In this document: positions 40,005 through 48,480 of the stretch, piece by piece
Layout of the letters: each line of letters starts with the position of its first letter
Position numbering within the stretch: the stretch's first letter is position 1
Assembly: GCF_024814375.1 (NCBI RefSeq)
Contig: NZ_JANUXX010000001.1
Coordinates: 124,001-188,000 of the forward strand
Length of the DNA: 64,000 bases
Source: Streptococcus sciuri
Lineage (GTDB): Bacteria > Bacillota > Bacilli > Lactobacillales > Streptococcaceae
Direction: 5' to 3'
Program-made: the position numbers and the translations under genes
The notes under the pieces: model-generated
What the model was told of the DNA's origin: nothing
Database searches by the model: none
The model's input: the letters and a program-made list of their open reading frames with translations, nothing else

Positions 40005-40460
40005 ATGGACGAAAATCAGCGTAGACAGATTTGGAGCCTGCGAAGTGAGGGATTTAGTTATGGAAAGATTGCGACTGCGTTGAATCTGTCTTACAATACT
40101 GTCAAAAAATATTGTGGAAGGTTTCCCGAGCTAAAAGGCTATGGAGATGTTGTAAAGCAGATGTTTGACGAAGGAAATGGAAAGCATTGTAAGCAATGTC
40201 GTCAGCTATTGAAACACTATTCAAAGGGCAGACCGAAGAAATTCTGCTCAGATTATTGTCGTAAGAGCTGGTGGAACGCCCACTCTGATGAACACGACAA
40301 AACCAAAACTGCATATGATGAATTGACTTGCCAGAATTGTGGCAGGTCTTTTTTATCCTATGCCAACCCAACAAGAAAGTATTGTAGCCACGAGTGCTAC
40401 ATTCAAACACGATTTTATAATGGAGGTCACAATGACAACTCAACCCAACATGGAGATTAA
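40005..40460 (+). CDS. HTH protein with two zinc ribbons
   Basis: Probable DNA-binding protein of mobile elements; exact function unknown. The 151 residues have an N-terminal helix-turn-helix (GFSYGKIATALNLSYNTVKK, about 17-36), then two four-cysteine zinc ribbons: CKQC ... CSDYC (about 64-86) and CQNC ... CSHEC (about 109-130). It starts behind AAGGAGG, reads directly into the ParB-methyltransferase gene with a 29-bp overlap, and probably forms a transcription unit with the two methyltransferases. Confidence 0.75.
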   Translation: MDENQRRQIWSLRSEGFSYGKIATALNLSYNTVKKYCGRFPELKGYGDVVKQMFDEGNGKHCKQCRQLLKHYSKGRPKKFCSDYCRKSWWNAHSDEHDKTKTAYDELTCQNCGRSFLSYANPTRKYCSHECYIQTRFYNGGHNDNSTQHGD

Positions 40461-41733
40461 AGAACTCCCTCTAAGAGACTTAAAGCCAGCCTCTTACAAT
40501 CCTAGAAAGAAACTGAAAAAGGGTGACAAGGAGTATGAAAAGATTAAACAAAGCCTACTCAAGTTTGGCTATGTTGACCCAATCATCGTAAACAAAGACA
40601 TGACGGTTATTGGAGGTCACCAACGTTTGACGGTGTTGAAAGACCTCAAGTACGAAACGGCCAAATGTGTTATTGTGGATTTATCGAAGGAAGATGAAAA
40701 AGCACTGAACATTGCTTTAAACAAAATCACGGGTCAGTGGGATGAAGAGCTTCTGGCCGATTTGCTTTTGGATTTGCAGGAGTCTGATTTTAACCTTGAC
40801 CTGACTGGTTTTGAGCCACCAGAGATTGATGATATTCTATCGAATGTTCATGACAAGAACATTGATGAAGATGATAGCTTTGATATTGATAAAGCACTTG
40901 AGGCGGATAGCTTTGTCCAAAAAGGTGACATTTGGTTATTGGGAAAACACCGCCTAATGTGTGGGGATTCAACATCAGAAGAAGATGTTGCCAAACTGAT
41001 GGACGGTAACCAAGCCAACGTCTGTATCACTGATCCCCCTTATGGGTGTAGCTACACGGGTGGTACTGGTATGACCATCATCAATGATGATTTGAAAGGT
41101 GAGGAATTTTACAACTTTCTCTTCAAGGCGTTAAAAAATGTTTACCATCATCTTGCGGATGGTGGGGCACTCTATGTCTTTCATTCTGATGCTGAAAAAG
41201 TCAACTTCTATCATGCGACGGTTGATTCTGGGTTTCATTATTCGACAACTTGTATCTGGGTGAAGAATGCTTTGGTGATTGGCCGTATGGATTACCAAAT
41301 GAGACATGAGCCAATTATTTATGCCTTTAAAGATACAGCGAAACATAAATTTTATGGTGATCGAAAGCAGACAACTATTTGGGAGTTTAACAAGCCAACC
41401 AAATCAAAACTTCACCCAACGATGAAACCACTTCCTTTAATAGCCTATCCGATGAAAAATTCCAGTCAAGTGAATGGGATTGTCCTAGATTTATTTGGTG
41501 GCTCAGGGTCGACACTGATTGCGGCTGAACAACTGAGACGTATCTGCTTTGTCATGGAGCTTGACTCTAAATATGCTTCTGCTATCATTCGTCGCTATCT
41601 AGCCTTGCAAGACAATAGCCTTGATGATGTATTTGTCATTCGTAATGGCGAAAAACTGTTAGCTAATGAAGTCTATGATTTTGTGAATCAAGACTTTTCT
41701 TTCGAAGACGAAAAATTGGAGGAAAGTCTATGA
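40432..41733 (+). CDS. ParB-like / adenine- or cytosine-N4 DNA methyltransferase fusion
   Basis: Site-specific DNA methyltransferase. From ATG 40432 (GAGGTCAC upstream) the 433 residues have an N-terminal ParB/sulfiredoxin-like domain (IKELPLRDLKPASYNPR, VIGGHQRLTVL, about 1-90). A beta-type MTase follows, with catalytic DPPYG near 201-205 and the SAM-binding motif LDLFGGSGSTLIAAE near 353-367. Such fusions are common orphan phage methyltransferases, which protect phage DNA from host restriction or hide packaging sites. No restriction enzyme gene is near. It overlaps the next methyltransferase by 4 bp (ATGA). Confidence 0.92.
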   Translation: MTTQPNMEIKELPLRDLKPASYNPRKKLKKGDKEYEKIKQSLLKFGYVDPIIVNKDMTVIGGHQRLTVLKDLKYETAKCVIVDLSKEDEKALNIALNKITGQWDEELLADLLLDLQESDFNLDLTGFEPPEIDDILSNVHDKNIDEDDSFDIDKALEADSFVQKGDIWLLGKHRLMCGDSTSEEDVAKLMDGNQANVCITDPPYGCSYTGGTGMTIINDDLKGEEFYNFLFKALKNVYHHLADGGALYVFHSDAEKVNFYHATVDSGFHYSTTCIWVKNALVIGRMDYQMRHEPIIYAFKDTAKHKFYGDRKQTTIWEFNKPTKSKLHPTMKPLPLIAYPMKNSSQVNGIVLDLFGGSGSTLIAAEQLRRICFVMELDSKYASAIIRRYLALQDNSLDDVFVIRNGEKLLANEVYDFVNQDFSFEDEKLEESL

Positions 41734-43004
41734 CCCTAACCTTTCTTGATTTCTTTGCAGGAATTGGTGGCTTTCGTTGTGGTTTAGAATTAGCCGGTTT
41801 CAAATGTATTGGTTACTGTGAAAAGGATAAATTTGCACGAAAATCTTATGAAGCAATGTATGACACGAAAGGAGAATGGTTTCATGACGACATCACAAGC
41901 ATTGACCCAACACGACTTCCAAAAGCAGATATCTGGTGTGCGGGAAGCCCTTGTCAAAATGTGTCTATCGCAGGAAAGCGAGCAGGCTTATACGGTGAAC
42001 GAAGTGGACTCTTTTTTAGATTTGTTGAGCTTATCCAGAGCCAAAAAGAAGAAGATAGACCCGAATGGGTTCTCCTTGAAAATGTTAAGGGACTTCTATC
42101 AAGTAGCGGGGGACGAGATTATCTCGACTATCTCTCTATCTTGGACCAAGCAGGGTATGACCTTGAATGGCAAGTGTTCAACTCAAAAGATTACGGAGTT
42201 CCCCAAAACCGAGAACGCATCTATACTCTCGGACATCTTAGAAATCGAGGTCGACGACAAGTACTACCTATCAGCGGAGAAGGCGGCAAGGCTCTTAAAC
42301 AACTTATAGGTGGGATGCAAAGTTATCGTGTCTACGACCCTAGTGGTATTTCTACCTCCCTTGTTGGTGAGGGTGGAGGCTTGGGAGCTAAGACTGGTTT
42401 ATATCTGATTGACCAATCCTTGACTGAACCTAAAGTAACAGAAGAAGCACGATGTATTACTGCTCGTTACACAGCAGGAGCCACTAAGCGTACGGCGATG
42501 AACTCTGGCGTCCTTGAGGTGCAACCTATTCTAACACCAGATAGGGTGACCAAACGACAAAATGGCAGACGGCTGAAAGATGTTGATGAGCCAATGTTTA
42601 CACTTACCTCACAAGACCGCCATGGTGTCCTTGCAGGGATTAAAGTTCGCAATGGGACAAAGCAAGGTTGTCAGATTGCAGAACTTGGAGATTCAGTGGG
42701 TTTGTCCTATCCTAACTCCTCCACAAGACGTGCAAGGGTTGGTAAGGGTATCGCTCATAATCTTTCTTGTAGTGGACAGATGGGAACGGTGGTTTGGAAT
42801 GGTCGAGTGGTGAAAATCAGACGACTAACTCCACGAGAGTGTTTCAGACTCCAAGGATTTTCAGATGATTTGTTTGAAAAAGCTGAAGCGGTAAACTCGG
42901 ATGCCCAACTCTACAAACAAGCTGGAAATGGAGTGACGGTTACCGTGGTATATGCCATTGGACGAGCGATTTTAGATACCGAAAACACTCAAAAAAATCT
43001 TTGA
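41730..43004 (+). CDS. DNA (cytosine-5-)-methyltransferase
   Basis: C5 cytosine methyltransferase, probably an orphan phage enzyme. In the 424 residues all key motifs are in order: motif I FFAGIGGFRCGLELAG (7-22), motif IV with catalytic Cys75 in GSPCQNVS, motif VI LLENVKGLL, motif VIII QNRERIY, a target recognition region of about 150 residues, and motifs IX-X RLTPRECFRLQGF and KQAGNGVTV. It is coupled to the preceding methyltransferase, so two different methyl marks are probably placed on the phage DNA. No cognate endonuclease is visible. Confidence 0.95.
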   Translation: MTLTFLDFFAGIGGFRCGLELAGFKCIGYCEKDKFARKSYEAMYDTKGEWFHDDITSIDPTRLPKADIWCAGSPCQNVSIAGKRAGLYGERSGLFFRFVELIQSQKEEDRPEWVLLENVKGLLSSSGGRDYLDYLSILDQAGYDLEWQVFNSKDYGVPQNRERIYTLGHLRNRGRRQVLPISGEGGKALKQLIGGMQSYRVYDPSGISTSLVGEGGGLGAKTGLYLIDQSLTEPKVTEEARCITARYTAGATKRTAMNSGVLEVQPILTPDRVTKRQNGRRLKDVDEPMFTLTSQDRHGVLAGIKVRNGTKQGCQIAELGDSVGLSYPNSSTRRARVGKGIAHNLSCSGQMGTVVWNGRVVKIRRLTPRECFRLQGFSDDLFEKAEAVNSDAQLYKQAGNGVTVTVVYAIGRAILDTENTQKNL

Positions 43005-43080
43005 AAATAAGCAGAAATGACTGGATAATTTCTCCTTTTAGAGTTAAACTATAGCTACCAAAATCAAAGGAGAAAGAACT

Positions 43081-43398
43081 ATGTACGAAACAAGAGAACA
43101 AGCCTTTGAAGGAATCCAAATTGAAACCAAGGCAGTGAAACGTTATTCAGAAGCAACTCGGAAAGCTGCCCAAAATGGTCAATACGGGCATGCTTGGGAA
43201 ATGGCAGATATTGCCAAGATGGCTCTCGAATGCGCCCGCAATGCTCATAACGAATTATGGGAATTTTGCCAAGGACAACCAACAGTGGAAGAAATGGAAC
43301 GACTTGCGGAGGCAGAAGTTGCAGAGTTTACCTTTAGACAAGCTATTTCTTGCAATAAGGGCAACAGCCCTTTTTTTGATGGAATGGAGGTGAGATAG
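43081..43398 (+). CDS. Hypothetical phage protein, 105 residues
   Basis: Helical, charged protein without a recognised family. The sequence reads as two or three long helices (YETREQAFEGIQIETKAV, AWEMADIAKMALECARNAH, VEEMERLAEAEVAEFTFRQ). An AAAGGAGAAAG ribosome site lies 6-7 bases before ATG. It directly precedes the small terminase gene, with its stop overlapping the GTG start of that gene, so it belongs to the packaging unit. Confidence 0.7.
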   Translation: MYETREQAFEGIQIETKAVKRYSEATRKAAQNGQYGHAWEMADIAKMALECARNAHNELWEFCQGQPTVEEMERLAEAEVAEFTFRQAISCNKGNSPFFDGMEVR

Positions 43399-43871
43399 TG
43401 GCAGTTAGAGGGCGGAAACCAAAGCCTACTAATTTGAAAATACTTGAAGGAAATCCAGGCAAACGTCCTCTGCCCACTAAGGAGGTTAACCCCCAAAAGA
43501 AAGCTCCACGTTGCCCACAGTGGCTTGAAGATGATGCCAAGAAGGAATGGAAGCGAATGGGAAAAATCCTCGAACAGATGGGTATCCTGACGGAGATGGA
43601 TATGACAGCCTTTGCAGGGTATTGTCAAGCCTATGCGAGGTGGAAGGAAGCAGAGGAGTTTCTCTCAAAACACGGCTCCATCATCAAGACCCCTAATGGT
43701 TATCTCCAACAAGTTCCCCAAGTCTCTATTAGTCAGACGAATCTTAAAATCATGCTCAAGTTTTGTGAACAGTTTGGTTTAACACCGTCTGCCAGAAATC
43801 GCCTTGCGATGATGGATAGTGAGGTGGGGTCAGGAGATGAGATGGAAGATTTATTAGGAGGTATTCTATGA
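43398..43871 (+). CDS. Phage terminase small subunit (P27 family)
   Basis: Recognises the packaging site and loads the large terminase. The 157 residues show the P27 pattern: a basic N-terminus GRKPKPTNLKILEGNPGKRP, then PRCPQWLEDDAKKEWKRM, and SQTNLKIMLKFCEQFGLTPS in the C-terminal half. It starts at GTG 43398, overlapping the previous stop (TAGTG), with GGAGGTGAG upstream. It ends in a 4-bp ATGA overlap with the large subunit gene. It appears intact, unlike the next gene. Confidence 0.92.
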   Translation: MAVRGRKPKPTNLKILEGNPGKRPLPTKEVNPQKKAPRCPQWLEDDAKKEWKRMGKILEQMGILTEMDMTAFAGYCQAYARWKEAEEFLSKHGSIIKTPNGYLQQVPQVSISQTNLKIMLKFCEQFGLTPSARNRLAMMDSEVGSGDEMEDLLGGIL

Positions 43872-45447
43872 CCTATCATTACGAACCAAGCCCTTTTATG
43901 CTTCCGACTTCACATTATGATAAGGCAAAGGCGGATAGGGCAGTGACTTTTATTACTAATCTTTCCCACACCAAAGGGAAGTGGGCGGGAAAGAAGTTTG
44001 ACCTTCTGCCGTGGCAGGAACAGATTGTCCGAGACATCTTTGGGATTGTCAAAGAAGATGGCAATCGACAATTCTTAACGGCTTACATTGAAATTCCAAA
44101 GAAAAATGGCAAGTCAGAGCTAGCAGCCGCCATTGCCCTCTATCTTTTGTATGCGGACGGTGAAGCAAGTGCTGAAGTGTATGGGGCAGCCTGCGACCGT
44201 AATCAAGCCTCGATTGTCTTTGATGTCGCTAAACAAATGGTCTTGATGAGTCGAGCACTTGAGAAACGTTCCAAGATAATGGGGGCAACCAAGCGAATTG
44301 TCAATTATTCCAATGCGGGCTTCTATCAAGTCTTATCTGCAGAGACAGGAACAAAGCATGGTTTGAATGTCTCAGGTCTTGTTTTTGATGAAATCCATGC
44401 TCAACCCAATCGTCATCTTTATGATGTTTTAACCAAGGGTTCTGGAGATGCTCGTGAACAACCCCTCTTTTTCATTATCACAACAGCTGGTAATGATAAG
44501 AATTCCATTTGTTATGAACTCCATACCAAGGCTCTGGATATCTTAAAAGGTAGAAAGAAGGACACGTCATTCTATCCTGTGGTTTATGGCTTGTCAGATG
44601 AAGACGATTGGAATGATGAGGCAAATTGACTTAAGGCAAATCCCTCACTTGGACATACCATTGGGATTGACCGTGTCCGAGAGGCTTATAGGCAGGCTCT
44701 TGATAACCCAGCAGAAGAAAATGTTTTTAAGCAACTACGACTAAATATGTGGACCAGTTCAAGCGTGGCTTGGATTCCTGAACATGTTTTTGCCAAGGGA
44801 AATATACCAATTGACTATGAAGCCCTCAAAGGGCGAGACTGTTACGCAGGGCTTGATTTGTCTAGCACCTCAGACATCACAGCATTTGTCTTGGTCTTTC
44901 CTCCAAGGCACAGCGAGGAGAACTACATTATCTTCCCCTTCTTTTGGTTGTAGCCCTTCGTTGTCGACGTGATCATGTTCTCTATGATGTTTGGGAACGT
45001 CAGGGGTACATCAAAACTACCGAGGGCAACGTTGTTCACTACGGCTTTATCGAAAAATTCATTGAACAACTCTCTGAAACTTACCATATAAAGGAAATTA
45101 CTTATGACCGTTGGAATGCGACGCAGATGGTGCAGAGCCTTGAGGGCATGGGCTTGACCATGATTCCATTTGGTCAGGGCTACAAGGATATGAGTCCGCC
45201 CTCCAAGGAACTGTACAAACTGATGATGGAGGGGAAAATCCAACACGGTGGGCATCCAGTGCTTAAGTGGATGGCACAAAATGTTGTGATGCGACAAGAC
45301 CCAGCTGGAAATATCAAACCTGATAAGGAAAAATCAGTTGAAAAGATTGATGGCATTGTGGCCCTCATTATGGGACTTGACCGCTGTATTCGTCACCAAG
45401 GAGATGATGGAAGTATTTATGATGAGAGAGGCATTTTGAGTTTTTAG
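43868..45447 (+). pseudogene. Phage terminase large subunit, disrupted by a nonsense codon and a frameshift
   Basis: ATPase and nuclease motor for DNA packaging. The first part (43868-44629) has Walker A IPKKNGKSELAAA and Walker B GLVFDEIHAQ. An in-frame TGA at 44627-44629 replaces what is normally a Trp (EAN-stop-LKANPSLG). The same frame continues with the family sequence to about 44950 (GLDLSSTSDITAF). The homologous sequence then resumes one frame lower (LRCRRDHVLYDVWERQGY) to the end at 45447. The usual WLPEDxxxLR junction is shortened there, so a small deletion (1 or about 13 bases) is likely. No full-length terminase can be made from this sequence unless both lesions are artefacts. Confidence 0.9.
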
Positions 45448-45496
45448 GATAAAAAAATCCTAAATAGGTTGAATATATCCTAAAAAGTGATAAAAT
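45442..45496 (+). promoter_or_regulatory. Promoter and operator of the phd-doc unit
   Basis: TTGAAT (45469-45474) and TAAAAT (45491-45496) have 16-bp spacing and an extended -10 TG at 45488-45489. Three copies of an ATCCTAAA-like element surround it: TTTTAGGAT (inverted, 45442-45450), ATCCTAAAT (about 45457-45465) and ATCCTAAAA (about 45477-45485). These are plausible Phd-type operator sites. The first copy overlaps the terL stop. Confidence 0.65.
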
Positions 45497-45517
45497 AGAG
45501 AAAAGGAGGAAATAGCT

Positions 45518-45775
45518 ATGCAAATTAATATTGAAAACTTAGTCTCTATTTCTGAAGCGAATCAAAACTTCTCCAAAGTAGCTCGAATGGTCGATATTAA
45601 CGGTACTGCAGTGATTTTGAAAAATAATACACCAAAGTATGTTTTAGTAGATTACCAGAGTCTAGTCAAAGAGGAGCAAGAAACACCAGAAGTTGTTGAG
45701 CAAACGACATTGGATGAAGTTGCGATTTCAGTATTATCACGCCATCTTGATGCATTTAAGGAATTGGCTAAATGA
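45518..45775 (+). CDS. phd: Phd/YefM-family antitoxin
   Basis: Antitoxin and autorepressor of a Phd-Doc toxin-antitoxin pair. The 85 residues have the Phd fold N-terminus (NLVSISEANQNFSKVARMVD then ALVIL-like INGTAVILKNNTPKYVLVDY), and a flexible acidic C-terminal tail that normally wraps the Doc toxin. An AAGGAGG ribosome site precedes ATG, and the stop overlaps the doc start (ATGA). It has its own promoter with repeated operator-like sites and lies as an independent unit between terL and portal. Confidence 0.88.
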   Translation: MQINIENLVSISEANQNFSKVARMVDINGTAVILKNNTPKYVLVDYQSLVKEEQETPEVVEQTTLDEVAISVLSRHLDAFKELAK

Positions 45776-46142
45776 GAATACTAACTGTTGATCAGATTAT
45801 TGAACTGCACAGTAGACTAATTCAAACGACTGGTGGTTTAGATGGTGTCAGGGATGCTGGCCTAATAGAATCTTCTTTATCTTCAGCTTTTAGTTCTTAT
45901 TTTGGTGTTGAAAAATATTCAAGTATAGAAGAAAAAGCTGCTAGACTTTGTTATTCGCTAGTTAATATCATGCCTTCCTTGATGGTAACAAGCGAATTGG
46001 AGTTTATGTCATGCTTATTTTCCTTGAATTAAATGGTATTGTCTTAAATCAGACTGATGAGGAAATTGTTCAGCTAGGTCTTGGAGTTGCTTCATCAGAA
46101 TTAGATTATAATGCAATTTTGGAATACATCAGGAACCATTAA
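45772..46142 (+). pseudogene. doc: Doc-family toxin, frameshifted just before the Fic motif
   Basis: Doc toxins are Fic-fold kinases that phosphorylate EF-Tu and stop translation. The first 66 residues are normal (RILTVDQIIELHSRLIQTTG, GLDGVRDAGLIESSL, ARLCYSLVN). At about 45966-45970 the frame is one base short. The Fic motif HAFLDGNKRIG then reads one frame lower from 45969 and continues with YVMLIFLELNG to a stop at 46140-46142. As written, the product ends at 46032 without the active site. Restoring one C (ATCCATGCC) would give a full ~123-residue Doc. The antitoxin is intact, so a dead toxin is tolerable. Confidence 0.88.
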
Positions 46143-46167
46143 ACATTTGCTTAGTGAGGAGGCAATT

Positions 46168-46425
46168 GTGGCAAATAATATTTTACCTATAGAAGTTGAT
46201 GAAGATCTTGTATTAAGCGTCCGAGCAATCTGTGCTGAATTAGGTGTGGAACTAGAGGATCTTGTAAATGACTACTTAGACTTTGTGACTGGCATAGAAG
46301 ATTCAGTAATTGATCAGGTGAAGAAATTTTCAAATGAGCATGAAAAAGCGGAATGGCTCGCCAAACATTATTTTGATGTTCGAGCTAATCAATTAAATCA
46401 TATGGTTTGTAAGAAAGACTGTTGA
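46168..46425 (+). CDS. Small RelB/DinJ-like hypothetical protein
   Basis: An 85-residue protein from GTG 46168, with GTGAGGAGG 7 bases upstream; the frame extends to 46111 but lacks a ribosome site there. It begins ANNILPIEVDEDLVLSVRAI, followed by CAELGVELEDLVNDYLDFVT, which has the ribbon-helix-helix layout of RelB/DinJ antitoxins. The C-terminal half (FSNEHEKAEWLAKHYFDVRA) is helical. It lies 25 bp after doc and before a terminator, so it is the third gene of the moron. It could be an extra antitoxin or regulator; no toxin partner follows. Confidence 0.6.
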   Translation: MANNILPIEVDEDLVLSVRAICAELGVELEDLVNDYLDFVTGIEDSVIDQVKKFSNEHEKAEWLAKHYFDVRANQLNHMVCKKDC

Positions 46426-46446
46426 ATACCTTGTAAGAATAGACTA

Positions 46447-46473
46447 AAGGCACTTCAAATGAGGTGCTTTTTT
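46447..46473 (+). terminator. Terminator closing the phd-doc moron
   Basis: A 10-bp stem with two G-U pairs (46447-46456 with 46461-46470) and a T run. Together with the promoter at 45469 it defines an autonomous transcription unit between terL and portal. Confidence 0.7.
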
Positions 46474-46493
46474 CGTACTCGAAAGGAGGGTAT

Positions 46494-47777
46494 ATGGGAT
46501 TACTAGATTATCTTGGATTAAAACGAGCCAGAGATAAACCACAAAATAGCTATGAAGGTCAGGACTTTTCCTACCTATTTGGACGAACGACTAGCGGTGA
46601 GAATGTGGATGAATTTAAGGCCATGCAGACGACAGCTGTTTATGCCTGTGTGAGAATCCTCGCAGAAGCTATTGCCTCCCTGCCTATTCATGTCTACGAA
46701 CGAACGGCTACTGGCAAGGAAAAGAAGGTGGAACATCCCCTTTATTTCTTACTCCATGATGAGCCGAATCCAGAGATGTCATCTTTTGTCTTTCGAGAGA
46801 CGGTGATGACTCACTTACTAATATGGGGAAATGCCTATGTGCAGATTATCCGAGATAGGAGTGGTCAAGTCATTAGTCTTTATCCTCTCTTACCAGATAA
46901 GATGTCTGTCCACCGTGATGATAGTGGAAAACTCTACTACAAATACCAGCGACAGACTGAGGAGAATCCAAACTTTAGGGATAAAGGGGCTGTCACCTTG
47001 AAACAGGAAGATGTGCTCCATATCCCCGGTCTTGGTTTTGATGGTTTGGTAGGTTATTCTCCCATTGCACTTGCGAAGAATGCAATTGGAATGACCTTGG
47101 CAACTGAAAACTACGGAGCTTCCTTTTTCAAGAATGGGGCAAATCCCGGAGGAGTTTTGGAGCACCCTGGAATTCTAAAAGATCCTAAACGAGTGAGGGA
47201 TTCGTGGAACGCTGTCTACAATGGCGTCACAAATGCTCATAAGGTGGCAGTTCTTGAGGAAGGGATGAAGTACACTCAAGTTGGGATCCCACCAGAAGAA
47301 GCCCAGTTTCTTCAAACTAGAAAATTCCAAATCAATGAGATTGCACGGCTCTATCGCATCCCTCCACATATGGTTGGTGATTTAGAGAAATCCTCTTTTT
47401 CAAACATCGAACAACAGTCTTTAGAATTTGTCAAATATACCTTAGACCCATGGGTGGTTCGTTTAGAACAAGCCTTCAAGAGGTCTCTTTTTTTACCTGA
47501 AGAAAAGAAAAGCTACTTTGTCAAGTTCAATGTGGACGGTCTTCTACGTGGAGATTATCAAAGTCGTATGAATGGCTATGCGATTGGTAGACAAAATGGC
47601 TGGCTATCGACTAACGATATTCGCGAACTTGAGGACTTGAACCTCCTTTCAGATGAGGAAGGAGGTAACCTTTACTTAATTAACGGAAACATGACCAAAC
47701 TGAAAGATGCAGGTGGGTTTATGAAACAAGCACTGCCAGAACAAGAGATTCAATCTGAGGAGGACATAAATGCATAA
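46494..47777 (+). CDS. Phage portal protein (HK97 family)
   Basis: Forms the dodecameric ring at the head vertex through which DNA enters. The 427 residues from ATG 46494 (AAAGGAGGG upstream) carry the family markers TTAVYACVRILAEAIASLP, NPEMSSFVFRETVMTHLLIW with GNAYVQI, LEHPG, RIPPHMVGDLEKSSFSNIEQ and LDPWVVRLEQAF. It appears intact. It starts 20 bp after the moron terminator and overlaps the protease gene by 8 bp. Confidence 0.95.
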   Translation: MGLLDYLGLKRARDKPQNSYEGQDFSYLFGRTTSGENVDEFKAMQTTAVYACVRILAEAIASLPIHVYERTATGKEKKVEHPLYFLLHDEPNPEMSSFVFRETVMTHLLIWGNAYVQIIRDRSGQVISLYPLLPDKMSVHRDDSGKLYYKYQRQTEENPNFRDKGAVTLKQEDVLHIPGLGFDGLVGYSPIALAKNAIGMTLATENYGASFFKNGANPGGVLEHPGILKDPKRVRDSWNAVYNGVTNAHKVAVLEEGMKYTQVGIPPEEAQFLQTRKFQINEIARLYRIPPHMVGDLEKSSFSNIEQQSLEFVKYTLDPWVVRLEQAFKRSLFLPEEKKSYFVKFNVDGLLRGDYQSRMNGYAIGRQNGWLSTNDIRELEDLNLLSDEEGGNLYLINGNMTKLKDAGGFMKQALPEQEIQSEEDINA

Positions 47778-48468
47778 ATTTTGGAATTTTACAGAAGGTG
47801 ATAGTGGCCGAACGCTTCGCATTGAAGGACAGATTGCGGATGAGACGTGGTTTGGCGATGAAGTCACCCCACAGCTCTTTAAGAAAGATTTACATGCAGA
47901 TAAAGGAGACATCACCCTCTGGATTAACAGTCCAGGGGGTGATGTTTTTGCGGCAGCTCAAATCTATAACATGCTTATGGATTATAAGGGGAATGTCCAT
48001 GTCGTGATTGATGGCTTAGCCGCAAGTAGCGCTAGTGTCATCGCCATGGCTGGGACTACGGTCTCCATGAGTCCAGTGGCTATGATGATGATCCATAATC
48101 CATGGACAGTAGCACAAGGTGAAGCCAAGGATATGGCAAAAGTGATCGAGATGCTGGGTGAAATCAAGGAATCCATTATCAATGCTTATGAGCTTAGAAC
48201 AGGACTTTCAAGGACCAAGCTGTCGCACTTGATGGACAGTGAATCGTGGTTCAATGCCAAGAAAGCAGTGGAGCTAGGTTTTGCGGATAAGATTCTTTTT
48301 AACAAGGAGGACTCTCTTAATGATTTGGAGATTTCTAGCTATGCCTTTAGTCGGGTGACGACTGACCATGACCTTGTGGTGAAGCTACAGGCTAAATTAG
48401 AACACCCCCAACAGAAACCTACCATCCCCCTCTATCAATTAGAAAAACGGTTAAACTTACTGAAATAA
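47770..48468 (+). CDS. ClpP-like prohead protease
   Basis: Serine protease that matures the capsid, as in HK97-type phages with a ClpP-fold protease. The 232 residues show the ClpP active site: serine in GLAASSASVIAMAG and histidine in MMIHNPWT, plus NSPGGDVFAAAQIYN forming the oxyanion region, and LSRTKLSHLMDSESWFNAK near the acidic residue. The C-terminal ~50 residues are extra to ClpP. It overlaps portal and lies 12 bp before the capsid gene, the standard portal-protease-capsid order. Confidence 0.93.
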   Translation: MHKFWNFTEGDSGRTLRIEGQIADETWFGDEVTPQLFKKDLHADKGDITLWINSPGGDVFAAAQIYNMLMDYKGNVHVVIDGLAASSASVIAMAGTTVSMSPVAMMMIHNPWTVAQGEAKDMAKVIEMLGEIKESIINAYELRTGLSRTKLSHLMDSESWFNAKKAVELGFADKILFNKEDSLNDLEISSYAFSRVTTDHDLVVKLQAKLEHPQQKPTIPLYQLEKRLNLLK

Positions 48469-48480
48469 GGAGAAATATAT

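Noticed and set aside
46111-46167. N-terminal extension of the RelB-like gene to 46111
   Set aside because: This stretch is the real C-terminal coding sequence of doc in another frame, and a good ribosome site supports GTG 46168 instead.
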